From IMG/VR virus record IMGVR_UViG_3300050120_000051, positions 1-31,485 of that record: a stretch of 31,485 nucleotides of DNA, one strand, 5' to 3'. The notes beneath the pieces were generated by a model that saw only the letters and a program-made list of their open reading frames with translations, was not told the DNA's origin and ran no database searches. This stretch comes from a virus. The translations under genes were made by a program, and so were the position numbers. Positions 29,039-31,485 of this stretch are shown here, one piece after another (the stretch's first letter is position 1; the number at the start of each line of letters is the position of its first letter).

Positions 29039-30475
29039 ATGATGGATCGCGCATTTGTGCGGACGCTGGCGCTATGGCTGGCGCTGTGGCCGGCGGCGGC
29101 ATCGGCCACCGTCAATGAATTGGTGCCGCCGACGTCCGGCATTTATACCGGCGTGCAGTTTAGCCAAAAGATCGGCGATGCGTTCCGATCGCTGGCGAGC
29201 TGCAACAAGGGGCCGACCGCGCCGGCCAATGTCGGCGGCGCGAGCGTCGATGGTCTGTGCTGGATCGATGACTCGGTCACGCCGTGGATCAAAAAACGCT
29301 ATGTCAATGGCGGCTGGGCAGTCGAGGGCGCGCTCGATCCGTCTGATAGCTCGTTTGCCGGCGTGATCGGCGGCGGCATTGCCACGATCGCCGCCGGCGC
29401 GACCGTGGATCTCGGCTCGCTGCCGCAGGCCAATGTTTTGATCTCGGGCGCGGCGACCATCACCAGCCTGGGCGCGACGGCCGCGACCGGAATCGAAAAA
29501 ACCATTCGGTTCGATAATTCGTGCGACCTGATTCCGTCGAATGCGCTGCTGGTGCCGGCTGGCTATCCGCTGCGGACGGCCGCCGGCGACCGCGCCAAGG
29601 TCACGCACCTCGGATCCGGCAATTGGGAAATCACGCAATTTACCCGCGCCAATGGGATCCCGATCGATCTGTCGGCGGTCGGAAAGCCCGCTTTCACCTT
29701 TGCGGTTTCGGTGCCGCCGCTGCATGTTGCCGGCTACGGCCAGGCGCTGTCGCGAGCGGCCTATCCCGCCTATTTTGCCCAGGTCACGCGCACGCAGAAC
29801 GGCACCAGGACGGCCGGCAGCGCCACCGTCACCGGCATCGCGGATACCTCCGGGTTTGGCCCTGGCATGTATGTCGAAGGCACCGGCCTGGTTTCGTGCG
29901 TGATTGTCAGCGTTGTTGCCAATAGCTCGATCACGCTCAATTCGCCGGGCTGTGCGACATCATCCGGCACCTCGCCTGTAACCGTGCTTCCCTATGGCAT
30001 GGGGGCGGGAGGCGTCGCCGGGACATCCATCGGCGTGCCGGATTGCCGCGCCAGGGTTATGGCCGGCCGTGACAACCAAAATCCCGGATCGTATGCCAGC
30101 CTGATGTCGTCGGTTTATTTCGGCGCCGATCCCAGCGTGTACGGCGCTATCGGCGGCGCCGAAAGCGTGCCGATGGCCGCGGGCAACCTGATCGCCCATA
30201 CCCACGCCAATACGCTGTCCCTGACCGATCCCGGCCATTCGCACACCTACACCACCTTTGATGCGGTCGGCGTCGGCGCCGCCGGCGTCAGCGCTTACAC
30301 CGCGATGTCGGTCAACAATGCCGGGCTCGGTTCGTCGGGTTTCACGACCAGCAGCACCGGCACCGGAATAACGGTCGGCATCACCAACGCCTCGGCCGGC
30401 AGCGGCTCGCCGACGCCGATGCGCACCGTGCAGCCGACGCTGATCGCCGAATGCGTCGTTCGCGTCACTCCCTGA
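29039..30475 (+). CDS. Tail fibre / collar-like protein with predicted signal peptide
   Basis: The 478-aa protein begins with a basic start, a hydrophobic stretch (TLALWLALWPAA) and an ASA cleavage box at residues 21-23, the form of a Sec signal peptide. The next part, GDAFRSLASCNKGPTAPAN with Cys55 and a second Cys74, is a module typical of phage fibres. Residues 110-200 are the GATVDLGSLP and DNSCDLIPSNALLVPAG domain. The C-terminal third is collar-like, with LIAHTHANTLSLTDPGHSHTY and a GSPTPMRTVQPTLIAECVVRV end. AAAGGG lies upstream of the ATG. A secretion signal on a cytoplasmic virion part is odd and is listed among the findings. Confidence 0.75.
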   Translation: MMDRAFVRTLALWLALWPAAASATVNELVPPTSGIYTGVQFSQKIGDAFRSLASCNKGPTAPANVGGASVDGLCWIDDSVTPWIKKRYVNGGWAVEGALDPSDSSFAGVIGGGIATIAAGATVDLGSLPQANVLISGAATITSLGATAATGIEKTIRFDNSCDLIPSNALLVPAGYPLRTAAGDRAKVTHLGSGNWEITQFTRANGIPIDLSAVGKPAFTFAVSVPPLHVAGYGQALSRAAYPAYFAQVTRTQNGTRTAGSATVTGIADTSGFGPGMYVEGTGLVSCVIVSVVANSSITLNSPGCATSSGTSPVTVLPYGMGAGGVAGTSIGVPDCRARVMAGRDNQNPGSYASLMSSVYFGADPSVYGAIGGAESVPMAAGNLIAHTHANTLSLTDPGHSHTYTTFDAVGVGAAGVSAYTAMSVNNAGLGSSGFTTSSTGTGITVGITNASAGSGSPTPMRTVQPTLIAECVVRVTP

Positions 30476-30504
30476 ATTATAGAAATCAAAAGCAGGAACA
30501 TCCG

Positions 30505-31485
30505 ATGAAACTGCACCGCCTCGCCGGCGCGCTCGCCGCTGCCTTGATGCTTGTCGCGCTGCCGGTTCGCGCGACCGAACAATCGAGCTATGTGGCGCCG
30601 GTCGCCGGCCCGATGTCGATGGCGTCGTTTGTCAGCTCCAGCCTCAATCCGGCGCTGCGGGCGCTGGCGAGCTGCAGCTGGGGGCCGACCGCGCCGGCCA
30701 ACGGCCCAGGTGCCGCGGCGTTGCCGTATCAGTGCTGGGCCAACACCACGGCTAACCCGATCGTGCTTTCGTTCTTCGATGGCACGTCATGGGTAGTTTT
30801 AGGCAAGCTGAATAATTCATCGCACGCCTGGACGCCGTCCTATCAGGGAACCGATCTCGGCACGGCGTCGGTCGCGGCGACCGGGACGTCGGGGCACGCC
30901 GTTCCGTTTCTCGACGGCTCAAACGTGTTCGGCGCCAACACCACGGTTTCAAACGGGGCCGGGACGATTATTTTCACCGTCGCCAATACGACGGCCAGCG
31001 GCAATGCTTACGCCGCCTTGCAGAATGCGACGCGCGAGTGGCTGGTCGGCGCCAATGGTGACGGCGCCTGCGGGCCGGGCGGCACGACCGTCTTTGCGAT
31101 CTATGATTTGACCGCGACCGCGTGCCGCCTATTCGCTGACGCCGCAGGTGGCTGGGTATTCAGCAATGCGACCGGCGGCAGCAAGGGCGCCGGCACCATC
31201 AACTTGCCGACGATTTACGAAAACGGCGCCACGATCGACAGCATGCTGGCGCTCAAGGCGGCGCTGGCCTCGCCGATCTTTACCGGGACGCCGGCGGCGC
31301 CGACCGCGGCGGTCGATACCAACACCACGCAAGTTTCGACCACCGGCTTTGTCATCGGCCAGGCCGCCTCGGCGACGCCGCTGATTGACGGCACCGCGGC
31401 GCCCGGCACCTCGACCAGGTTTGCGCGCGCCGATCACGTCCATCCGACCGACAGCACGCGGGCGCCGCTAGCGTCGCCGGCGTTG
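30505..31485 (+). CDS. Second tail fibre paralogue with signal peptide, truncated by the window end
   Basis: 327 codons are open to the window edge with no stop. It starts at ATG 30505 after AGGAA. A signal-like N-terminus (MKLHRLAGALAAALMLVALP, then VRA at 21-23) is followed by ALRALASCSWGPTAPAN (Cys57) and QCW (Cys77), which aligns with the neighbouring gene's Cys55 and Cys74. Later come TTASGNAYAALQNATREW, GTINLPTIYENGATI, SPIFTGTPAAPTA, and the fibre repeat DGTAAPGTSTRFARADHVHP, TDSTRAPLASPAL. The repeats are those of rod-like tail fibres. Confidence 0.8.
   Translation, partial: MKLHRLAGALAAALMLVALPVRATEQSSYVAPVAGPMSMASFVSSSLNPALRALASCSWGPTAPANGPGAAALPYQCWANTTANPIVLSFFDGTSWVVLGKLNNSSHAWTPSYQGTDLGTASVAATGTSGHAVPFLDGSNVFGANTTVSNGAGTIIFTVANTTASGNAYAALQNATREWLVGANGDGACGPGGTTVFAIYDLTATACRLFADAAGGWVFSNATGGSKGAGTINLPTIYENGATIDSMLALKAALASPIFTGTPAAPTAAVDTNTTQVSTTGFVIGQAASATPLIDGTAAPGTSTRFARADHVHPTDSTRAPLASPAL

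Noticed and set aside
1-31485. tRNA genes, CRISPR array, insertion sequence or attachment site
   Set aside because: None was recognised on reading both strands: no cloverleaf with a CCA end, no regularly spaced direct repeats, no transposase and no integrase. A short or divergent element could have been missed by eye.

Overview
The window is most of a temperate, lambda-like siphophage genome (prophage or phage contig) from a GC-rich alphaproteobacterium. A Bradyrhizobium/Rhodopseudomonas-type host is most likely. This rests on strong GC3 codon use, the XRE repressor with an LNWIYRG tail, the P27-type small terminase, the GTA-family tail chaperone, the DUF2312 (GapR-like) gene and the phage tail proteins of rhizobial type. 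No integrase, attachment site, lysis cassette, tRNA, insertion sequence or CRISPR array is visible. The window begins and ends inside genes.

Layout. (1) 716 to 1, minus strand: a leftward operon of four ATGA-coupled genes: a 141-aa unknown, a 23-aa membrane peptide, a 59-aa ribbon-helix-helix protein and a truncated gene. (2) 717-1669: the immunity region, with a small plus-strand gene, an XRE repressor on the minus strand and a divergent Cro-like gene; the 91-bp switch holds a palindromic operator candidate. (3) 1680-9287: the early operon, in which almost every junction is an exact 4-nt NTGA overlap. It encodes regulators, three tiny membrane proteins, a GapR-like protein broken by an in-frame stop, an HNH endonuclease, an MT-A70 adenine methyltransferase, a DUF7220-like fusion, a Zn-finger protein, a Myb/SANT-like protein, a winged-helix replication protein and finally a NusG-type protein. 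(4) 9288-9571: a structured non-coding segment with two intrinsic terminators and further hairpins, directly between the nusG-like gene and the late genes. (5) 9572-13754: packaging genes (HNH nuclease, candidate cos region, TerS, a ParB-domain DNA methyltransferase, TerL). (6) 13754-18551: head genes (HK97 portal, S49 protease, HK97 capsid, probable decoration protein, connector). (7) 18577-24670: neck and tail genes, including the tail-assembly chaperone pair joined by a -1 frameshift on an A9 run, and the tape measure. (8) 24667-31485: the gpI/gpJ-like tail tip, an unknown gene and two fibre paralogues that carry Sec-type signal peptides.

How it works together: the repressor/Cro switch would choose lysogeny or the early operon. 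The early operon ends with a NusG paralogue positioned to carry RNA polymerase through the two terminators into the packaging and morphogenesis genes, a Q-like role that is inferred, not shown. Two DNA methyltransferases probably protect the phage genome. Items most worth a second look are the NusG/terminator arrangement, the nonsense-split GapR-like gene, the exported fibre pair, the late frameshift in the ParB-methyltransferase, and the long hairpins placed around the capsid gene.
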